This document shows positions 50,537 to 62,454 of a DNA stretch of 64,000 nt, in pieces. Source of the stretch: Erwinia sp. S63 (GTDB lineage Bacteria > Pseudomonadota > Gammaproteobacteria > Enterobacterales > Enterobacteriaceae); NCBI RefSeq assembly GCF_016625195.1, contig NZ_JACVUP010000008.1, positions 62,001 to 126,000 of the forward strand. The letters run 5' to 3'. The notes under the pieces were generated by a model. The model was not told the DNA's origin, ran no database searches, and worked only from the letters and a program-made list of their open reading frames with translations. A program made the translations under genes and the position numbers. Within the stretch, counting starts at the first letter, position 1. The number at the start of each line of letters is the position of its first letter.

Positions 50537-50539
50537 CGC

Positions 50540-50935
50540 TTAAATTTCGTCAGCCACCAGGCGAGCGATGAGTTCGTGGTTGGCAGGAGGAAACTCTTCC
50601 GCAACCAAATCGCGCTGTTCCACCCAACGCTGTGGTTGTCCTTCACGGCCGTACGGCTCACCGTTCCATCCTTCCACCAGGAAGAAGTGCAATGTGACGC
50701 GCAGATCGTCATAGCTATGATCGGCCAAACCAATCGCTTTCGCGCCTGTCACTTCAATGCCGGTCTCTTCCATTAACTCGCGTTTTAACGCTTGTTCAGC
50801 AGTTTCATTCTGTTCAATTTTTCCGCCAGGAAACTCCCATTTATTCGCCATGTAGGAGCTCGCCGCGCGCTGGGCAAGGAAGATCTGACGGCTGGCATTG
50901 CGAATGATGCCCACTGCGACTTGCAGGTGTTTCAT
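50540..50935 (-). CDS. mutT: 8-oxo-dGTP diphosphatase MutT
   Basis: MutT removes 8-oxo-dGTP from the nucleotide pool and prevents A-to-C transversions. The Nudix box is complete at residues 38-60: G38, E44, R52-E53, E56-E57 and G59. WEFPGGKIE precedes it as in the family. The 131-residue length is normal. It lies downstream of secA, beyond a terminator, as in E. coli. Confidence 0.97.
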   Translation of the reverse strand: MKHLQVAVGIIRNASRQIFLAQRAASSYMANKWEFPGGKIEQNETAEQALKRELMEETGIEVTGAKAIGLADHSYDDLRVTLHFFLVEGWNGEPYGREGQPQRWVEQRDLVAEEFPPANHELIARLVADEI

Positions 50936-51022
50936 AAGCTGAATTCCGCTTTTAATTAATGAGCGCTGATAGTAATGCAGTCGTCAGGCAATGTTAACTC
51001 TGTGGCGACTGCCAAAAGAAAA

Positions 51023-51040
51023 AGGAGCCCGAAGGCTCCT
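51023..51040 (-). terminator. Terminator after secA
   Basis: AGGAGCC / GGCTCCT stem with a 4-base loop, followed by TTTTTC on the minus strand. It starts seven bases past the secA stop; mutT lies beyond it. Confidence 0.88.
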
Positions 51041-51046
51041 CATTTA

Positions 51047-53752
51047 TCAGGCCAGGCGGCCGTGACACTGTTTGTATTTCTTACCGGAACCGCATGGGCA
51101 CAGATCGTTGCGCCCTACTTTGCGCTCCCCACCCTGTGCAGCCAGGGCCGCGGCAGCTGCGGTTTCGTCATCAACGTGGCTCAGCTGTTGCTGCTGTGCC
51201 AGGCGCTCAGCCTCTTCACGGCGTTGCTGTTCCATCGCCTCGACTTCTTCCGGCATGCGCACCTGCACTTTGCTCAGGGTGCTGATCACTTCATACTTCA
51301 GTGACTCCAGCATGGCGGCGAACATCGAGAAGGACTCGCGCTTGTATTCCTGCTTCGGATCTTTCTGCGCATAGCCACGCAGATGGATGCCCTGACGTAA
51401 ATAATCCATCGCCGCCAGATGCTCTTTCCACAGTGAATCCAGCGTTTGCAGCATCACGCCTTTTTCGAAGTTACGCATCATTTCGGCGCCAACCACTTCT
51501 TCTTTCGACGCGTAGTTTTCATGCGCACGGCTCATGATACGTTCACGCAGCGTTTCTTCATGCAGGTCCGGCTCTTTATCCAGCCATTCTGCAATCGGCA
51601 GATCCAGATCGAAATCGTTGCGCAGACGCTCTTCAAGGCCCGGAATATCCCACATCTCTTCCAACGACTGCGGTGGAATGTAGGTGTCGATGGTGGCCTT
51701 GAACACATCTTCACGGATGCTGTTGATGGTTTCAGACACATCAGACACATCCAGCAGTTCATTACGCTGACTGTAGATAGCGCGACGCTGATCGTTGGCC
51801 ACATCATCGTATTCCAGCAGCTGCTTACGGATGTCGAAGTTACGGCTTTCCACTTTACGCTGTGCATTGGCAATGGCTTTGGTGACCCATGGATGCTCAA
51901 TCGCTTCGCCTGGCTTCATGCCCAGTTTACGCATCATGTTAGACACACGATCCGAAGCAAAGATACGCATCAACGCATCTTCCATTGACAGGTAGAAGCG
52001 TGATGAACCGGCATCACCCTGACGACCGGCACGACCGCGCAGCTGGTTATCGATACGACGTGATTCGTGACGCTCAGTACCGATAATGTGCAGACCGCCC
52101 GATGCCAGTACTGCATCGTGACGCAGTTTCCACGCCTCTTTGATCGCCTGAATCTGCTCTTCTGAGGGTTCATCCAGCGCCGCCACTTCGGCCTGCCAGC
52201 TACCACCCAACACGATATCGGTACCACGACCTGCCATGTTGGTCGCGATGGTGACGGCAGCAGGTTGACCCGCTTGCGCCACGATGTCCGCTTCGCTGGC
52301 GTGGAACTTGGCGTTCAGCACGCTGTGTTTAATACCGGCGCGCGTCAGTTCGTTAGAGACCACTTCTGATTTCTCAATCGAAATGGTACCCACCAGCACC
52401 GGTTGACCGTTGGCGGTACAGGCACGGATGTCTTCGATAATCGCGTCGATCTTCTCTTTCTCGGTCATATAGACCAGGTCAGCCATATCTTTACGCACCA
52501 TCGGACGGTTGGTTGGCACCACGATGGTATCGAGTTTATAGATCGAGCTAAATTCAAACGCTTCGGTATCGGCTGTACCGGTCATACCGGCCAGTTTTTC
52601 GTAAATACGGAAGTAGTTCTGGAAGGTGATGGAAGCCAGCGTCTGGTTCTCGTTCTGGATTTCCACGCCTTCTTTGGCTTCAACAGCCTGATGCAAACCA
52701 TCAGACCAGCGACGACCCTGCATGGTACGGCCGGTGTGCTCATCGACGATGATCACTTCGCCATCTTTCACGATGTAATCGACATCGCGAGTAAACAGCG
52801 CATGCGCACGCAACGCCGCCGTTACGTGGTGCATCAGCATGATGTTGGTTGGCGAGTAAAGTGACTCACCTTCTTCCATAATGCCCTGGCTCACCAGCAG
52901 CTCTTCGACTTTTACCAGACCGCGCTCGCTCATATGAGCCTGACGCGCTTTCTCATCGACCCAGAAGTCGCCTTCACCCTGGAAGGTTTCTGAGTCTTCC
53001 TTCTCCTGGCGCACCAGGTGAGGAATGATCTTATTCACTTTGGTGTACAGCTCGGAGCTATCTTCGGCAGGACCGGAGATGATTAACGGCGTACGCGCTT
53101 CATCGATCAGGATGGAGTCCACCTCATCCACCAACGCGTAGTGCAGTTTACGCTGGACGCGTTCTTCCGGGCTGAACGCCATATTGTCGCGCAGGTAATC
53201 GAAGCCGTATTCGTTGTTAGTACCGTAGGTGATATCTGCAGCGTAAGCGGCGCGTTTCGCTACCGCTGGCATGTTTGGCAGGTTAATGCCGATAGACAGA
53301 CCAAGGAACTCAAACAGCGCACGGTTGTTTTCCGCATCACGCTGTGCCAGATAGTCGTTCACCGTCACCACGTGCACGCCTTTGCCGCTCAGTGCGTTCA
53401 GGTAAGCAGGCAATGTTGCGGTTAAGGTTTTACCTTCACCGGTACGCATCTCCGCGATGCAACGCTCATTCAGCACCATGCCGCCAATCAGCTGCACATC
53501 AAAGTGGCGCATACCAAACACACGCTTACTGGCTTCACGCACCGTAGCAAAGGCTTCTGGAATCAGGCTTTCAAGGCTTTCACCTTTCTTCAGACGCTCA
53601 CGAAACAGGTCGGTTTTGGCTTTCAGTTCGTCATCCGAGAGCTTGACGAAATCTGGCTCCATCTTATTGATGACATCGACAATTTTGCGCATGCGGCGCA
53701 GAGTACGATCGTTACTGCTGCCAAAGACTTTGGTTAACAATTTGATTAACAT
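51047..53752 (-). CDS. secA: Preprotein translocase ATPase SecA
   Basis: SecA drives secretory proteins through SecYEG. The 901 residues equal the E. coli length. Walker [12 protein letters not shown] is near residue 102-112, Walker B and DEAD-like [16 protein letters not shown] follow, then the second motor domain with [10 protein letters not shown]. The C-terminal zinc and SecB-binding tail [17 protein letters not shown] is intact. Translation is controlled by stalling on the upstream secM. Confidence 0.98.
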   Translation of the reverse strand: MLIKLLTKVFGSSNDRTLRRMRKIVDVINKMEPDFVKLSDDELKAKTDLFRERLKKGESLESLIPEAFATVREASKRVFGMRHFDVQLIGGMVLNERCIAEMRTGEGKTLTATLPAYLNALSGKGVHVVTVNDYLAQRDAENNRALFEFLGLSIGINLPNMPAVAKRAAYAADITYGTNNEYGFDYLRDNMAFSPEERVQRKLHYALVDEVDSILIDEARTPLIISGPAEDSSELYTKVNKIIPHLVRQEKEDSETFQGEGDFWVDEKARQAHMSERGLVKVEELLVSQGIMEEGESLYSPTNIMLMHHVTAALRAHALFTRDVDYIVKDGEVIIVDEHTGRTMQGRRWSDGLHQAVEAKEGVEIQNENQTLASITFQNYFRIYEKLAGMTGTADTEAFEFSSIYKLDTIVVPTNRPMVRKDMADLVYMTEKEKIDAIIEDIRACTANGQPVLVGTISIEKSEVVSNELTRAGIKHSVLNAKFHASEADIVAQAGQPAAVTIATNMAGRGTDIVLGGSWQAEVAALDEPSEEQIQAIKEAWKLRHDAVLASGGLHIIGTERHESRRIDNQLRGRAGRQGDAGSSRFYLSMEDALMRIFASDRVSNMMRKLGMKPGEAIEHPWVTKAIANAQRKVESRNFDIRKQLLEYDDVANDQRRAIYSQRNELLDVSDVSETINSIREDVFKATIDTYIPPQSLEEMWDIPGLEERLRNDFDLDLPIAEWLDKEPDLHEETLRERIMSRAHENYASKEEVVGAEMMRNFEKGVMLQTLDSLWKEHLAAMDYLRQGIHLRGYAQKDPKQEYKRESFSMFAAMLESLKYEVISTLSKVQVRMPEEVEAMEQQRREEAERLAQQQQLSHVDDETAAAAALAAQGGERKVGRNDLCPCGSGKKYKQCHGRLA

Positions 53753-53827
53753 GATAAATTTTTCTCAATTCAGCCGTATTCATACGGTCTGGAAAATCTA
53801 AAACAGGATGTGGAAAATCGTTAGCTG

Positions 53828-54328
53828 TTAAGCAATGGCAGGCCCGGCGCGGATGCCATGAATAGCAGCCTGCCAGTCAGCAGAAGTGTGAATTTGAGGT
53901 TCGCGATGACGCAGTGTTTCCTGCGGCTCTAAAGCAATTGCGGGCTGTGCTGGCGACGTAAGTAGCGCCTGCAACGAATCGATTAACGCCAGCTTTTGTG
54001 CCGCCAATGGGACAGCTTGCGCAGCTTCCGCTTCAGTTGGGGGCGTCATGCTAAAGGAAAGATGGCGGATCACAGTGCGAATAGCATGCTGATGCCAGTA
54101 ATCGACATTGAAATTAGGTCGACGAGCACTTTCCTGCAGACGGATTAAATGATCGAAATGAACAACATTGCCAACAAACAGACTGCTGATTGGTGAATCT
54201 GTCGCTGTGGATTCCGCGCTTTGCGCACAGGCAGGCAAGCCCAAGCTGGCCGCCACCATCCCTAATAAGAGATGAGGCCAGAAGTAGCGTCTGCCTAATT
54301 GTCGCCAGCGTGAGAAAATCCCGATCAC
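53828..54328 (-). CDS. secM: Secretion monitor SecM
   Basis: SecM stalls its own ribosome near the end; the pause exposes the secA ribosome binding site until secretion pulls SecM free. The GTG start at 54328 gives IGIFSRWRQLGRRYFWPHLL, matching E. coli, and a signal peptide with a Cys near its end. The 166-residue protein ends with the arrest core W152 ... G158-I-R-A-G-P163 and only three more residues. Compared with E. coli (F150, W155-I156, GIRAGP), the positions equal to F150 and I156 are His147 and Gln153. secA follows after 75 bases that include a CCGTAT/ATACGG hairpin. Confidence 0.93.
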   Translation of the reverse strand: MIGIFSRWRQLGRRYFWPHLLLGMVAASLGLPACAQSAESTATDSPISSLFVGNVVHFDHLIRLQESARRPNFNVDYWHQHAIRTVIRHLSFSMTPPTEAEAAQAVPLAAQKLALIDSLQALLTSPAQPAIALEPQETLRHREPQIHTSADWQAAIHGIRAGPAIA

Positions 54329-54535
54329 AACCTGTCCACAGTTAAATAAAGTAATGAAGCCGTTGCGGTTATCCGCGAACCTGCTCATATGAGCGCCAGA
54401 TAATAGCACTTATGTGGGGCCAGGACACCAGTGATTAAAGGGCTTACGGGGGATTTCACGTTTATTTGTACAGGCTTTCGCCAGTGATGGCAGAGAATTG
54501 AGAGCGGTCTTGCAGGAATGAAAAACTGGCAATAA

Positions 54536-54588
54536 AAAACGGCAGCTTCCACTGACCGGAGAGGGTGTCAGGGAGAGCTGCCGTTTTT
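54536..54588 (-). terminator. Terminator between lpxC and secM
   Basis: A 12-bp stem AAAACGGCAGCT / AGCTGCCGTTTT with a 28-base loop. The minus strand continues in T-rich sequence (TTTTTATTGCC), 10 bases past the lpxC stop. Confidence 0.82.
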
Positions 54589-54597
54589 ATGACTGAC

Positions 54598-55515
54598 TTA
54601 CGCCAGGACTAAATTTGGTGCTTTGAATGCCAGTGGCAGTTCAGCTTCGTCTTCGAAGGTTGCCCATTCCCAGGCTTCCTGCTTCGCCAACACCGCTTGC
54701 AGCAATTTATTGTTTAATGCATGACCTGATTTGAACGCAGAGAATGCGCCAATCACGTTGTGGCCACACATGAACAGATCGCCGATCGCGTCCAGCATTT
54801 TGTGACGAACGAACTCATCTTCAAAGCGCAGGCCGTCTTCGTTGAGTACGCGGAAATCATCAAGACCAATCGCACAATCTAAGCTACCGCCCAGGCACAG
54901 GCCTTTAGACTGCAGATATTCGATTTCACGCATAAAACCAAAGGTGCGCGCACGACTGATTTGGCGAACAAACGCCTCAGCCGAGAAGTTCAGCTGGTAA
55001 CGCTGCGAGCTTGAGTCAATTGCCGGATGTTTGAAGTCGATAGTAAAGTCGAGTGAGAAACCATTATAAGGTTTGATCTCGGCCCACTTATCGCCATCTT
55101 CAACACGCACCGTCTGCTTAACGCGTACGAATTTCTTCGCACTGTTCAGCTCTTCGACGCCTGCATCCATCAGCAAGTAGACAAAAGGCGCGGCACTGCC
55201 ATCCATAATCGGGATTTCTGGCGCATCAACTTCAACAATAATGTTGTCGATACCCAGACCTGCCAATGCAGCATTCAGGTGTTCAACCGTCGAAATACGC
55301 ACGCCTTCATCATTCACCAGGCAAGTACTCAGCATGGTGTCGCGCACGTATTTTGCATCAGCCGGGAAATCAACCGGTGGATTCAAGTCAGTGCGACGAT
55401 AGATGACCCCGGTATTAGCCGACGCAGGGCGTAAGGTCAGTGTGACTTTCTTGCCGGTATGTAAACCGACACCCGTCGCCTGAACAATACGTTTTAATGT
55501 CCTTTGTTTGATCAT
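54598..55515 (-). CDS. lpxC: UDP-3-O-acyl-GlcNAc deacetylase
   Basis: LpxC catalyses the committed step of lipid A synthesis. The 305 residues equal E. coli. Zinc ligands are H79 ([10 protein letters not shown]), H238 and D242 ([10 protein letters not shown]); D246 and H265 regions are present in the same segment. In E. coli, FtsH degrades LpxC through its C-terminal tail; the tail here is [11 protein letters not shown] rather than the remembered ...SAVLA. The start at 55515 is the first residue of the E. coli-like [14 protein letters not shown]. Confidence 0.97.
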   Translation of the reverse strand: MIKQRTLKRIVQATGVGLHTGKKVTLTLRPASANTGVIYRRTDLNPPVDFPADAKYVRDTMLSTCLVNDEGVRISTVEHLNAALAGLGIDNIIVEVDAPEIPIMDGSAAPFVYLLMDAGVEELNSAKKFVRVKQTVRVEDGDKWAEIKPYNGFSLDFTIDFKHPAIDSSSQRYQLNFSAEAFVRQISRARTFGFMREIEYLQSKGLCLGGSLDCAIGLDDFRVLNEDGLRFEDEFVRHKMLDAIGDLFMCGHNVIGAFSAFKSGHALNNKLLQAVLAKQEAWEWATFEDEAELPLAFKAPNLVLA

Positions 55516-55616
55516 CGCATTATCTCGCAATATTACCCATCCGACCGCCAGTATAAATTACCAGCGGGCGAATACTTTAGCACAAAGAGCGGAGAATCCC
55601 AATTCTCAGGATATTC

Positions 55617-56771
55617 TTAGTCTGCCTGTTTACGCAGGAAGGCTGGAATATCAAGATAATCTGGCTCTTTATTGGACGATGCTGGCTGGTCGTTGACCAC
55701 TTTCGCTGCCGGCTTCTGCTCCTGCGGCAACGGCGCCATGCCGTGCTGCTGGTAGCGATGATCCATCACTGGCTGCGAAGCTGGTTTGTTGGTCACCAGC
55801 GTGATTTCTGGACGCTTGTCCATGCCAATACCCGTCGCAACCACGGTCACGCGCAGTTCGTCGTTCATCTCTGGATCCAGAGACGTACCGATAACAACGG
55901 TCGCGTTATCAGAGGCGAAGGCGCGGATGGTGTTACCCACGGTTTCGAACTCATCCAGACGCAGGTCAAAGCCAGCAGTGATGTTGACCAGCACGCCGCG
56001 CGCGCCAGACAGGTCGATATCTTCCAGCAGTGGGCTGGAGATCGCCATTTCGGCTGCTTCTTCGGCACGGTCTTCACCGCACGCTACGCCGGAACCCATC
56101 ATGGCGTAACCCATTTCTGACATCACGGTACGCACGTCCGCGAAGTCAACGTTCATCAAGCCTGGGCGAGTAATCAGCTCGGCGATACCCTGCACCGCAC
56201 CTTTCAGTACGTCGTTGGCTGCACCAAATGCATCCAGCAGAGAGATACCGCGACCCAGCACTTTTAACAGCTTGTCGTTCGGGATGGTGATCAGTGAATC
56301 GACATGCTTAGACAGCTCAGCGATACCCTGTTCAGCAAAAGCCATACGCTTTTTGCCTTCGAAGTTGAAGGGCTTAGTCACCACCGCAACGGTCAGGATA
56401 CCCAAATCTTTTGCTACTTCCGCCACGACTGGCGCTGCACCGGTACCGGTACCGCCGCCCATGCCTGCAGCGATAAACACCATGTCAGCCCCTTCCAGCG
56501 CAGAACGCAATGCTTCACGATCTTCCTCAGCTGAGGTGCGACCCACTTCCGGGTTTGCACCCGCACCGAGACCCTTGGTGATGCCGGTCCCGATCTGGAT
56601 CGTCTGGCCAACCGCTGTCTTACGCAACGCTTGCGCGTCGGTGTTTACAGCGAAGAATTCTACACCTTCGATACGCTCGCGTACCATGTGCTCTACGGCG
56701 TTGCCGCCGCCGCCGCCGACGCCGATGACTTTAATCACCGCGTCATTGGTTAATTCCATAGGTTCAAACAT
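55617..56771 (-). CDS. ftsZ: Cell division GTPase FtsZ
   Basis: FtsZ polymerises into the division ring. The 384-residue protein has the N-terminal GVGGGGGNAV nucleotide loop, the tubulin signature GGGTGTGAAPVVA (about 106-118), a flexible linker from about residue 317, and the C-terminal peptide DYLDIPAFLRKQAD that binds FtsA, ZipA and ZapD. It follows ftsA in the same operon after 72 bases. Confidence 0.99.
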   Translation of the reverse strand: MFEPMELTNDAVIKVIGVGGGGGNAVEHMVRERIEGVEFFAVNTDAQALRKTAVGQTIQIGTGITKGLGAGANPEVGRTSAEEDREALRSALEGADMVFIAAGMGGGTGTGAAPVVAEVAKDLGILTVAVVTKPFNFEGKKRMAFAEQGIAELSKHVDSLITIPNDKLLKVLGRGISLLDAFGAANDVLKGAVQGIAELITRPGLMNVDFADVRTVMSEMGYAMMGSGVACGEDRAEEAAEMAISSPLLEDIDLSGARGVLVNITAGFDLRLDEFETVGNTIRAFASDNATVVIGTSLDPEMNDELRVTVVATGIGMDKRPEITLVTNKPASQPVMDHRYQQHGMAPLPQEQKPAAKVVNDQPASSNKEPDYLDIPAFLRKQAD

Positions 56772-56843
56772 GATTTCTCTCCGTTATGTGCCTGTCGCCT
56801 GGAGATCATAAACATTGCCTGCATGATCTCCTTTTTTCAAAAA

Positions 56844-58100
56844 TTAAAACTCTTTCTTCAGCCAGCTATTGATACGTTTAAACCAGTTGCCCACTGAAGC
56901 ACGTTTTTCCGTTTCTGCATCACCGTTCATATGTGACTCTTTGCCGTAATGCAGCAGACCGACTGCAGTTGAGTAATACGGCTCCTGCGCATAATCCGTC
57001 AGGCCGGTGATGTTAAGGGGCTGACCAATTCGCACCTGTGTGTGGAACACACGCTGGGCGCAAGCGGCCAAACCTTCAATCTGTGCTGCGCCACCGGTCA
57101 GCACGATGCCCGCCGCCAGGTGGTGTTTCACGCCCTGCTGACGCAGTTGCTCCTGCAGTTGCAGAATCTCGTCATTCACCAGATTCAGCAGTTCGGTGTA
57201 ACGCGGCTCAATCACTTCTGCCAGCGTTTGACGTTGCAGACTGCGTGGTGGACGTCCACCGACACTTGGCACTTCGACGTTTTCGTCTTTGCCAACAATC
57301 GAACCCAGTGCACAACCATGGCGTACTTTGATCGCTTCCGCATCGGTTGGCGGTGTGCCGAAGGCATAGGCGATATCACTGGTCACCACATTCCCTGCAT
57401 AAGGGATCACTTTGGTGTGACGCAGCGCACCGCCGGTGTAAACCGCGATATCCATTGTACCGCCACCGATGTCAACAACACAGACTCCCAGCTCACGTTC
57501 ATCTTCAGTCAGAACTGAAAAACTGGATGCCAGTCCGGCAAAAATCAGTTGGTCAACTTTCAGGCCGCAACGTTCAACGGCTTTAACAATATTTTTCGCC
57601 ATATCATTGTGGCAGGTGATCAAGTGCACTTTCGCCTGCATACGCACGCCGGAAAGTCCCACCGGATTCTTGATACCTTCCTGATAATCGATGGCATATT
57701 CCTGAGGAATAACATGCAGGATACGATGTTCATCGCGAACGCGTACGGATTTCGCCGTATGTACCACGTTCTCTACATCATCCTGAGTCACTTCCTCTTC
57801 CGAAATCGGAACCATCCCGATTTCGTTCTGACAACTGATATGTTTGCCCGATAAAGCAAGGTAAACCGACGAAATCTGGCAATCAGCCATCAGTTCAGCC
57901 TGGTCGATGGCGCGTTGAACGCATTTCACCACCGACTCAAGGTCATTTACGCCGCCTTTATCCATACCGCGAGACGGGCAGCTGCCCACCCCAATAATGT
58001 TGACCATACCATCAGGCAGAATTTCCCCAACCAGGGCGGCAACCTTCGCGGTGCCGATTTCAAGTCCTACTACCAGTTTTCTGTCCGTTGCCTTGATCAT
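56844..58100 (-). CDS. ftsA: Cell division protein FtsA
   Basis: FtsA is an actin-like ATPase that tethers FtsZ to the membrane and recruits later division proteins. The 418 residues include [16 protein letters not shown] (phosphate 1), [17 protein letters not shown] (phosphate 2) and the adenosine motif [12 protein letters not shown]. The C-terminal [14 protein letters not shown] is the amphipathic membrane helix. The start overlaps the ftsQ stop by four bases. Confidence 0.98.
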   Translation of the reverse strand: MIKATDRKLVVGLEIGTAKVAALVGEILPDGMVNIIGVGSCPSRGMDKGGVNDLESVVKCVQRAIDQAELMADCQISSVYLALSGKHISCQNEIGMVPISEEEVTQDDVENVVHTAKSVRVRDEHRILHVIPQEYAIDYQEGIKNPVGLSGVRMQAKVHLITCHNDMAKNIVKAVERCGLKVDQLIFAGLASSFSVLTEDERELGVCVVDIGGGTMDIAVYTGGALRHTKVIPYAGNVVTSDIAYAFGTPPTDAEAIKVRHGCALGSIVGKDENVEVPSVGGRPPRSLQRQTLAEVIEPRYTELLNLVNDEILQLQEQLRQQGVKHHLAAGIVLTGGAAQIEGLAACAQRVFHTQVRIGQPLNITGLTDYAQEPYYSTAVGLLHYGKESHMNGDAETEKRASVGNWFKRINSWLKKEF

Positions 58101-58936
58101 TGTGGTTTAGCCTGTGCCTGGTTTTGTTGCTGATTACTGTCCTGTGGCTCCAGCGGGGCCGCTGCCCAGCCTACTGCGGCACCGGAGTCGTAGCGCAAAT
58201 CGACATAGGTAATGCGCTTGTTCTGACTCTGGCCCTGCTGCAGCAGCTCCGGATAGAGCTCAATAAAACGGTTCAGACGCTTCATGGTTTCGCTGCGTCC
58301 CAGCTCGATGCGCACATCGTCGCTGGTCACTAACTGCCACGAGCGCCGCGCCGTCATCGACGCGACCTTCAGGGTAAACTTGCCGGCTTTGAGCACATCA
58401 CTCATGGTGTGATAGCCCGCCAACACCTCTGTTTCACTGCCTTCCGGACCATACAACATCGGCATGGTCTCTTTGCCGATATGACTGGCCGGGACGCTGA
58501 AGGAGACGCCATCGGCGTCCACCATGTGCGAGTCGTTCCATCGTGCCACCGGAACATACTCCACGAGGTTTATCTTCAGCTCATCAGGCCACTGCTTACG
58601 CACACTGACCTGTTTAATCCACGGTAACCGCTCAATCTGCTGTTGAATGATGTCCACGTTCTGCGACATAAACGTGCCGGGTGCGCCAAGCGACAAAATG
58701 GCCTGGCGAATGTCATCATGCGTGGTGTAATGCGTTTCCCCGGTTACCACCAGCTTCGAAAGCGGTAAGCGCGACGCATCATTCATCCACTTCAGCACCA
58801 CCAACCCACCGGCGGCCATGATGCCCAACACTATCAGCAGGAACACGACGCCAAACAGTCGGGCACCGTTGCTACGCCCGGTGCGCGCGCGCTCCTGGGG
58901 TTCGCGATTTCGTACACGTATCGCCGCCTGAGACAT
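58097..58936 (-). CDS. ftsQ: Cell division protein FtsQ
   Basis: FtsQ is a bitopic divisome protein that binds FtsB and FtsL. The 279-residue protein has a basic cytoplasmic tail, one membrane helix at about 29-49 ([20 protein letters not shown]), then the periplasmic POTRA domain starting near [16 protein letters not shown] and the beta domain. It follows ddlB after one base, as in E. coli. The C-terminus is Gln-rich. Confidence 0.97.
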   Translation of the reverse strand: MSQAAIRVRNREPQERARTGRSNGARLFGVVFLLIVLGIMAAGGLVVLKWMNDASRLPLSKLVVTGETHYTTHDDIRQAILSLGAPGTFMSQNVDIIQQQIERLPWIKQVSVRKQWPDELKINLVEYVPVARWNDSHMVDADGVSFSVPASHIGKETMPMLYGPEGSETEVLAGYHTMSDVLKAGKFTLKVASMTARRSWQLVTSDDVRIELGRSETMKRLNRFIELYPELLQQGQSQNKRITYVDLRYDSGAAVGWAAAPLEPQDSNQQQNQAQAKPQ

Positions 58937-58937
58937 A

Positions 58938-59858
58938 TCAGTCAGCCAGCTCCAGAATACGTGCCACCAGCTGCGGGAAACTGTATCCCGCCTGCTTTGC
59001 GGCCATCGGCACCAGACTGTGGCTGGTCATGCCTGGTGAGGTATTCACTTCCAGCAGCTGGAATTTCCCCTCACCATCGGTCATCACATCGACGCGTCCC
59101 CAGCCGCTGCAACCCAGTGCACGCCATGCTGCCCATACCAGCGTCTTCAATTCTGCTTCCTGATCGGCACTCAAACCACTTGGACAGAAGTATTCAGTAT
59201 CGTCAGAAATGTATTTAGCTTCATAGTCATAGAACTCGCTGGCGGTTTTAATTCTGATTGAAGGCAGAATTTCATCACCCAAGATGCCAACGGTATATTC
59301 CGCACCGCTCAGGAAAGCCTCAATCAACACGTCATTATCGTGGCGAAACGCTTCATCAAGCGCTGCAGGCAAGGCTTCTAACGTGTTCACACGGCTGATG
59401 CCGACACTTGAACCTTCACAGCTTGGCTTCACAAACAGCGGCAGCCCGAGCGCATCAATGGCAGCCTGCGTTTGTGCGTCTAAACCCTGCTCCTGCTGCT
59501 GACGCGTCAACCAGACGAATTTGCCTGAAGGCAGTCCCCTGCCCTGCCACAGCAATTTGCTGCGCAGTTTATCCATGGTGATCGCCGAAGCCATCACGCC
59601 GCTGCCGGTATACGGCAACTGGAGGAACTCCAGCACCGCCTGCAGCGTGCCATCTTCACCGCCGCGACCGTGCAGAGCGATAAAGGTTTTATCAAAGCCC
59701 TGCGCTTTAAGATCCAGCACCGACACATCACGGGTATCCACGCCGTGCGCATCAATGCCCATCTCACGCAGACCAGCTAACACCGCACTGCCCGACATCA
59801 GCGACACTTCACGCTCTGCCGAGGTTCCGCCCATCAGGACGGCAACTTTCTCAGCCAT
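58938..59858 (-). CDS. ddlB: D-alanine-D-alanine ligase B
   Basis: DdlB makes the D-Ala-D-Ala dipeptide of peptidoglycan. The 306 residues match the E. coli enzyme in length. [17 protein letters not shown] binds the first D-Ala, [11 protein letters not shown] and [13 protein letters not shown] are the ATP-grasp loops, and [15 protein letters not shown] contains the Mg ligands. The start at 59858 overlaps murC by eight bases; an extension to 59894 is rejected. Confidence 0.98.
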   Translation of the reverse strand: MAEKVAVLMGGTSAEREVSLMSGSAVLAGLREMGIDAHGVDTRDVSVLDLKAQGFDKTFIALHGRGGEDGTLQAVLEFLQLPYTGSGVMASAITMDKLRSKLLWQGRGLPSGKFVWLTRQQQEQGLDAQTQAAIDALGLPLFVKPSCEGSSVGISRVNTLEALPAALDEAFRHDNDVLIEAFLSGAEYTVGILGDEILPSIRIKTASEFYDYEAKYISDDTEYFCPSGLSADQEAELKTLVWAAWRALGCSGWGRVDVMTDGEGKFQLLEVNTSPGMTSHSLVPMAAKQAGYSFPQLVARILELAD

Positions 59859-61326
59859 GACGGGCCTCCGTTTTTGCTGCTGGCTGCAATTCACTTTCAG
59901 CCAACTTGCGGGCGATTTTGCCGATATTGCCGGCGCCCTGAACGATCACCAGATCATCGCCTGACAGCAGTGGCGCCAGCGCTTCCGGCAACGCATCGTG
60001 CTCAGAGACCAGAATCGGGTCGACCTTGCCACGACTGCGAATCGCGCGGCACAGTGAACGGCTATCCGCGCCTGGAATAGGTGCTTCACCGGCCGGATAG
60101 ACATCCAGCATCAGCAATACATCGACCTGTGACAGCACATTCGCGAAGTCATCAAACAGGTCACGAGTACGCGTGTAACGGTGCGGCTGGAATACCATTA
60201 CCAGTTTTTTCTCTGGCCAGCCGGCACGCGCGGCTTTGATAGTGACATCCACTTCCGTTGGGTGATGACCGTAATCATCCACCAGCATCGCGCTGCCTGG
60301 ATTGCCATTGACCGCTGCGGTATCAAATTCGCCCAGCACATCAAAGCGGCGACCGGTGCCCTGGAAGCTCTCCAGTGCCGCCAGAATCGCGTTATCTTCA
60401 ATGCCTTCCTCAGTCGCCACTGCAACCGCAGCAGCAGCATTTAGGGCATTGTGACGGCCCGGCGCATTCAGGGTCACTTTCAGCACCGGCTTGTCCTGAC
60501 GAATCAGGGTAAAGTGCCCCTGCGCGCCACGTTGTTCATAGTTTTCGATGCGCACATCGGCGTCATCACTGAAACCGTAAGTGGTGACCTGACGGCCTAC
60601 GCGTGGGATCAAATCGCGGATCACCACATCATCTACGCACATCACCGCACGTCCGTAGAACGGCAGGTTATGCAGGAAGTTGATGAACGTCTGCTTCAGG
60701 TTCTCGAAATCGCCCTGATAGGTGTCCATATGATCCGCTTCGATGTTGGTGACAATCGCCACCATCGGCTGCAGATGCAGGAACGACGCGTCACTCTCAT
60801 CGGCTTCCGCAATCAGGTAACGGCTGGTGCCCAAACGCGCATGTGTGCCCGCAGCTTTCACCAGGCCGCCATTGACGAAAGTTGGGTCTAAGCCACCTTC
60901 GGCATAAATACTGGTAACCATCGCGGTGGTGGTGGTTTTGCCGTGCGTGCCGGCAACCGCGATGCCATGACGGAAGCGCATCAGCTCAGCCAGCATCTCT
61001 GCACGGCGAATCACCGGGATACGCTGCTCGCGTGCCGCTACCAGCTCCGGATTGTCCTGTGCCACAGCAGTCGACACCACTACCACGCTCGCATCCGTCA
61101 CATTTTCCGGGCGATGGTTGAAATAAATGGTCGCACCCAATGAGGCCAGATGCTGGGTCACCGGGTTAGGTGCCAGATCCGAACCGCTGATGTGATAACC
61201 TTCGTTCGCCAACACCTCGGCAATACCGCCCATGCCAGCACCACCGATGCCAACAAAGTGAATGTGCCGGACGCGACGCATCTCGGGCACAATGGAACGC
61301 AGTTTTGCCAATTGTTGTGTATTCAT
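59851..61326 (-). CDS. murC: UDP-MurNAc-L-alanine ligase
   Basis: MurC adds L-alanine to UDP-MurNAc. The 491-residue protein has the UDP-binding [17 protein letters not shown], the ATP loop [13 protein letters not shown], the [10 protein letters not shown] metal site and the C-terminal [10 protein letters not shown] motif, all in the usual order of Mur ligases. The start at 61326 gives the E. coli [15 protein letters not shown] opening. murG lies upstream with a 69-base gap. Confidence 0.98.
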   Translation of the reverse strand: MNTQQLAKLRSIVPEMRRVRHIHFVGIGGAGMGGIAEVLANEGYHISGSDLAPNPVTQHLASLGATIYFNHRPENVTDASVVVVSTAVAQDNPELVAAREQRIPVIRRAEMLAELMRFRHGIAVAGTHGKTTTTAMVTSIYAEGGLDPTFVNGGLVKAAGTHARLGTSRYLIAEADESDASFLHLQPMVAIVTNIEADHMDTYQGDFENLKQTFINFLHNLPFYGRAVMCVDDVVIRDLIPRVGRQVTTYGFSDDADVRIENYEQRGAQGHFTLIRQDKPVLKVTLNAPGRHNALNAAAAVAVATEEGIEDNAILAALESFQGTGRRFDVLGEFDTAAVNGNPGSAMLVDDYGHHPTEVDVTIKAARAGWPEKKLVMVFQPHRYTRTRDLFDDFANVLSQVDVLLMLDVYPAGEAPIPGADSRSLCRAIRSRGKVDPILVSEHDALPEALAPLLSGDDLVIVQGAGNIGKIARKLAESELQPAAKTEARHG

Positions 61327-61395
61327 CTGTCTCAATTACCTGTTGATCTCATTCGTACCTGCATTCAGGTACAGCCGGTCAAACCGACCTAATAA

Positions 61396-62454
61396 TTACT
61401 TCGCGACGCGTGCCACTTCCTGCGCAACCCGATCGGTTGCATCAGGAATCGCTACCTGACGGGCTTTCTCAGCCATCGCCAGCAGCGTGGCGCGATCCCA
61501 ATGGCGCAACGTGTCCGCTACTGCAGTCGCGGTAAATTGCGGCTGCTCGAAAATTTTGGCTGCGCCCGCTTGCTCCAGCGGCAACGCATTCCAGTACTGC
61601 TGACGGTCTTTGTGCTGAAACGGCACGAAGATCGCCGGTAAACCTGCGGCGGCCACTTCGCTCACCGTCAATGCGCCCGAACGACACACCACCACATCGG
61701 CCCAGGCATAGGCTTCCGCCATATCATCGATAAACTCGGTGACCTTGTGCTGCGGCTGTCCGGCATCGCGATAGGCCTGTTGCACCGTCTCCAGCGCGCC
61801 TTTGCCGCTTTGATGCCAAATCGTGATGGCATCACCGAGTTCTGCGGCCACTTGCGGCACTGTCTGATTCAGGATACGTGCGCCCTGGCTTCCGCCGACC
61901 ACCAGCACACGAATCGCACCGCTGCGTCCACTCAATCGTTCAGCAGGCAGTGGCAGTGCCAACACATCAGTTCGCACTGGGTTACCGACCACATCCGCTT
62001 TCGGGAAAGCGCCCGGAAACGCCTGCATCACTTTGGTGGCAATTTTCGCCAGCCACTTGTTAGTCAGCCCGGCAATACCGTTCTGCTCATGCAGCACCAC
62101 GGGAATACCGCAACTCCACGCGGCTAATCCACCTGGACCGGAAACGTATCCGCCCATGCCGAGCACCACGTCCGGCTGCCAGCGCTTCATGATGCGACGC
62201 GCCTGGCGCCATGCATTGAAGATGCGTACCGGTGCCAGTAACTGCGCTTTAACGCCTTTACCGCGCAAACCGCTAATGCGGATAAATTCAATTTCGATGC
62301 CATGTTTCGGCACCAAATCCGCTTCCATTCGGTCAGCGGTTCCGAGCCAGCGCACCTGCCAGCCCTGTTCGATCAGATGGTGTGCCACCGCCAGACCAGG
62401 GAACACATGTCCGCCGGTTCCGCCGGCCATCACCATCAGCCGCTTGCTACTCAT
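61396..62454 (-). CDS. murG: Lipid II synthase, GlcNAc transferase
   Basis: MurG adds GlcNAc to lipid I at the inner face of the membrane. The 352-residue GT-B enzyme has the N-terminal glycine loop [19 protein letters not shown], the second loop [13 protein letters not shown], and the UDP-binding [20 protein letters not shown]. Its ATG overlaps the ftsW stop by four bases. Confidence 0.98.
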   Translation of the reverse strand: MSSKRLMVMAGGTGGHVFPGLAVAHHLIEQGWQVRWLGTADRMEADLVPKHGIEIEFIRISGLRGKGVKAQLLAPVRIFNAWRQARRIMKRWQPDVVLGMGGYVSGPGGLAAWSCGIPVVLHEQNGIAGLTNKWLAKIATKVMQAFPGAFPKADVVGNPVRTDVLALPLPAERLSGRSGAIRVLVVGGSQGARILNQTVPQVAAELGDAITIWHQSGKGALETVQQAYRDAGQPQHKVTEFIDDMAEAYAWADVVVCRSGALTVSEVAAAGLPAIFVPFQHKDRQQYWNALPLEQAGAAKIFEQPQFTATAVADTLRHWDRATLLAMAEKARQVAIPDATDRVAQEVARVAK

